A DNA stretch of 7,340 bases from JBMYTN01 sp049604415 (GTDB lineage Bacteria > Pseudomonadota > Alphaproteobacteria > Rhodospirillales > Rhodospirillaceae): assembly GCA_049604415.1 (NCBI GenBank), contig JBMYTN010000084.1, forward strand, positions 1 through 7,340, written 5' to 3'. Position 1 is the first letter of the stretch. Every line of letters begins with the position of its first letter. Of the stretch, positions 5,658 to 7,340 are shown in pieces. Under the pieces are notes generated by a model. It did not search any database and was not told the DNA's origin. It was given only the letters and a program-made list of their open reading frames with translations. The translations under genes were made by a program, and so were the position numbers.

Positions 5658-7124
5658 ATGGAACATGCATCGCAGGACACTTCCCCGCCATCGCCCGCCA
5701 ACAAGCCGCTTGCGCGCGGCACTCTGTGGGCGTACGGCCTGCCCGGTCTGGCCTTGGCGATGCCCACGCTGCCTGCGGTGCTCTATCTGCCCTCGCTCTA
5801 TGCCGTGGAGCTGGGTCTTGGCTTTGCCGTGGTCGGGCTCTGCCTGTTCCTGGCCCGGGGCCTCGATGTGATCACCGATCCGATCATTGGGGTGATCAGC
5901 GATCGCCTGCGCAGCCGCTTCGGCCGCCGTAAGCCGGTGATTGTGCTCGGTGCCATCATTGGCGCTCCGGCGATGCTGTTGTTGTTCTCACCCCCGGACG
6001 AGGCGGGGGCGCTGGGGTGGCCCTATCTGCTGACCTGCACCGCCTTGCTCTATCTCGGCTGGACCATGATCTCGATCCCCTACACGGCCTGGGGGGCGGA
6101 GCTGAGCCCGGATTATCAGGAACGCAGCAAGGTCACCGGCATCCGTGAAGGCTGCACCTTGGCCGGGCTGTTGCTGGCGGGCTGCCTGCCGGTGATCGGG
6201 TCGGAAATTGGTCTTACAGAGCGCGGCGGGATTACTCTGCTGGCGGTCGCCGCCGTGGTGCTGGGCGGCCTGACCATCACTTGGTTGCTGATGCGGGTGC
6301 CGGAAAAATCTCTTGTCTCTCAGCGGCGCCCGGCGAGGGCCGAACAGACTCTCTTCTCTAAAAAAGGGTGGCGTACCGTTTCGGGCAACAAGCCTTTCCT
6401 GCGGCTGTTCTCGGCCTGGGTGATCAACGGCCTTGCGGGCGGCATCCCGGCCACCTTGCTGGTGCTCTATCTGGATCACGTGCTGCTGGCCAGCACGACC
6501 CAAAAGGGCTTGCTGATCTTTGCCTATTTCCTCGCCGGAGCGGCTTGCATCCCGGTCTGGCTGGCCGTGGCCAAGCGCATTGGCAAGCATCGCTGCTGGT
6601 GCCTGGCCATGACCATCACCGTGCTCGCCTTCATGTGGGTGCCGTTCTTGGAGCCCGGCGATATTTGGTTGTTTGCCCTGATCTGTGTTGTCACCGGCTC
6701 TTCCCTGGGCGCGGATCTGGCCCTGCCGCCCGCCATGCAAGCCGATGTGATCGATCTGGACCGGCTGCGCAGCGGCGAGCGCCGCGAAGGCCTGTTCTTC
6801 GCCATGTGGGGCATGGGCCAAAAGCTGTCCTACGCCCTGGCCGCCGGTCTGGCCCTGGGGGCCTTGGAGTTGTTTGGGTTTAGTGCGGAGGCCGCCGCCA
6901 ATGGCACCGCCAGCCCCGAGGCGCTCTCCGCCTTGGCCTGGCTCTATGGGGGCTCGCCCATCGTGCTCAAAGGCATTGCCATTTTGTTGGTGTGGGGTCA
7001 TCCCCTGGATGCCCGCGCCCAAGGTATTCTGCAGCGCCGCTTGGCCCGCCGCGCCGAGCGCTCCCGCTTCCGCCTGCCCATGGCAAACGGGCCGGAGGCT
7101 GCAGCCCTCCGACCCGCCGAATAA
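5658..7124 (+). CDS. MFS_2 / GPH-type cation symporter, putative lipid-linked transporter
   Basis: This is a 488-aa inner-membrane protein with about twelve hydrophobic segments, the usual length for the glycoside-pentoside-hexuronide:cation symporter (MFS_2) family. The signature after helix 2 is LDVITDPIIGVISDRLRSRF (69-88), followed by GRRKP (89-93). Asp70 and Asp74 correspond to the cation-site Asp55 and Asp59 of E. coli MelB. IPYTAWGAELSPDYQERSKV (140-159) is the typical loop after helix 4, and a polar central loop spans about 213-245. The substrate cannot be read from sequence. The same superfamily includes sugar symporters and the animal lysophospholipid carrier MFSD2A. An operon with membrane-lipid enzymes favours a lipid-related substrate, and R. 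sphaeroides has a similar transporter in its rpoE-chrR neighbourhood. ATG 5658 lies 2 nt after the previous stop; the ribosome-binding site is weak, so translation is probably coupled. Confidence 0.9.
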   Translation: MEHASQDTSPPSPANKPLARGTLWAYGLPGLALAMPTLPAVLYLPSLYAVELGLGFAVVGLCLFLARGLDVITDPIIGVISDRLRSRFGRRKPVIVLGAIIGAPAMLLLFSPPDEAGALGWPYLLTCTALLYLGWTMISIPYTAWGAELSPDYQERSKVTGIREGCTLAGLLLAGCLPVIGSEIGLTERGGITLLAVAAVVLGGLTITWLLMRVPEKSLVSQRRPARAEQTLFSKKGWRTVSGNKPFLRLFSAWVINGLAGGIPATLLVLYLDHVLLASTTQKGLLIFAYFLAGAACIPVWLAVAKRIGKHRCWCLAMTITVLAFMWVPFLEPGDIWLFALICVVTGSSLGADLALPPAMQADVIDLDRLRSGERREGLFFAMWGMGQKLSYALAAGLALGALELFGFSAEAAANGTASPEALSALAWLYGGSPIVLKGIAILLVWGHPLDARAQGILQRRLARRAERSRFRLPMANGPEAAALRPAE

Positions 7125-7266
7125 CCCCGGGCTGGGCCCGGACCCCTTATGCCTCCGGCAGGGTTTTGGGGCGTAGGATTGACACCACTCGCCAAACAAA
7201 CCGGTGGGAGGGTTGGAACAGTACCCAAGGGCTGCGACTGCAGCCCCGGGGGCTCATGCCCCCGAA
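7125..7266. other. Hairpin-rich intergenic segment after the operon
   Basis: No gene is seen here. CCGGGC (7127-7132) pairs with GCCCGG (7136-7141) around TGG directly after the transporter stop. GGGCTGC (7229-7235) pairs with GCAGCCC (7240-7246), and CGGGGGC (7247-7253) pairs with GCCCCCG (7258-7264); these two perfect 7-bp stems abut without a gap. None is followed by a T run, so Rho-independent termination is not clearly shown. A role in mRNA 3'-end stabilisation or nucleoid-protein binding is possible. Confidence 0.6.
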
Positions 7267-7324
7267 AGCCAAGCCGGAGGCGCCCGGCGATTGAGGGCTC
7301 AGTGAGGGCGTAGCCCGAACGAAA
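7267..7324 (+). repeat. 58-bp palindromic intergenic repeat, copy 3
   Basis: This copy is 54/58 identical to copy 1 at the left edge and lies in the same orientation. The GCCGG/CCGGC arms (7273-7277 and 7284-7288) and the GGGC/GCCC arms (7306-7309 and 7313-7316) are intact, while the loop of the latter changed from GAA to GTA. The AGGCGC/GCGCCT pairing of copy 1 is lost through the two changes at unit positions 24-25. Confidence 0.75.
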
Positions 7325-7340
7325 CCAACTCCCTCCCCTC

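Noticed and set aside
5653..5680. TGATCA just before the transporter as an internal sigma-E promoter
   Set aside because: No CGTA-like -10 element occurs 16-18 nt downstream. The TGATC is the methylase stop codon context.
7143..7170. CCCT...AGGG followed by TTTT as a terminator for the operon
   Set aside because: The stem is short and interrupted by an asymmetric three-base bulge, and the T run is only four bases, so support is too weak for a feature.

Overview
The window looks like chromosomal DNA from a GC-rich alphaproteobacterium, probably a purple-bacterial or Rhodospirillales-type lineage. This is inferred from the GC-rich third codon positions and from a ChrR-type zinc anti-sigma factor paired with a group ECF11-type (RpoE) sigma factor, the pair known from Rhodobacter sphaeroides. 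No ribosomal or other phylogenetic marker is present, so the genus cannot be named.

Layout. Positions 1-120 hold two copies of a GC-rich palindromic intergenic repeat. An intrinsic terminator at 125-160 follows. On the minus strand lie chrR (182-895) and, overlapping it by 4 bp, the sigma gene (892-1524 with the start preferred here). A 368-bp divergent control region (1525-1892) separates these from a tight plus-strand operon of four genes: a FAD-dependent amine-oxidase-like flavoprotein (1893-3383), a DUF1365 protein (3380-4372), a cyclopropane-synthase-family SAM methyltransferase (4372-5655) and an MFS_2/GPH-type transporter (5658-7124). Neighbouring genes overlap by 4 bp, overlap by 1 bp, and are separated by 2 bp. 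The last 216 bp (7125-7340) carry back-to-back hairpins and a third copy of the repeat seen at the left edge.

How it works together. By analogy with R. sphaeroides, ChrR holds the sigma factor inactive until singlet oxygen triggers ChrR turnover. The freed sigma then transcribes its own operon and the lipid operon. Both sides of the divergent region carry a promoter-like TGATC[C/T]-N16/17-CGTA match, which supports this wiring. The flavoprotein, DUF1365 protein and methyltransferase together match the gene set linked to methylated and furan fatty acids in that organism. The methyltransferase keeps the SAM site but has Ser and Gln where classical cyclopropane synthases have the bicarbonate-binding Cys and His, so methylation without ring closure is plausible. 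The transporter belongs to a superfamily that includes both melibiose and lysophospholipid carriers, and its position suggests a lipid-related substrate.

The most notable points are the altered methyltransferase active site, the paired stress promoters with a 14-bp perfect palindrome between them, a 15-bp in-frame minisatellite inside the DUF1365 gene, and near-identical 58-bp repeats bracketing the whole module.
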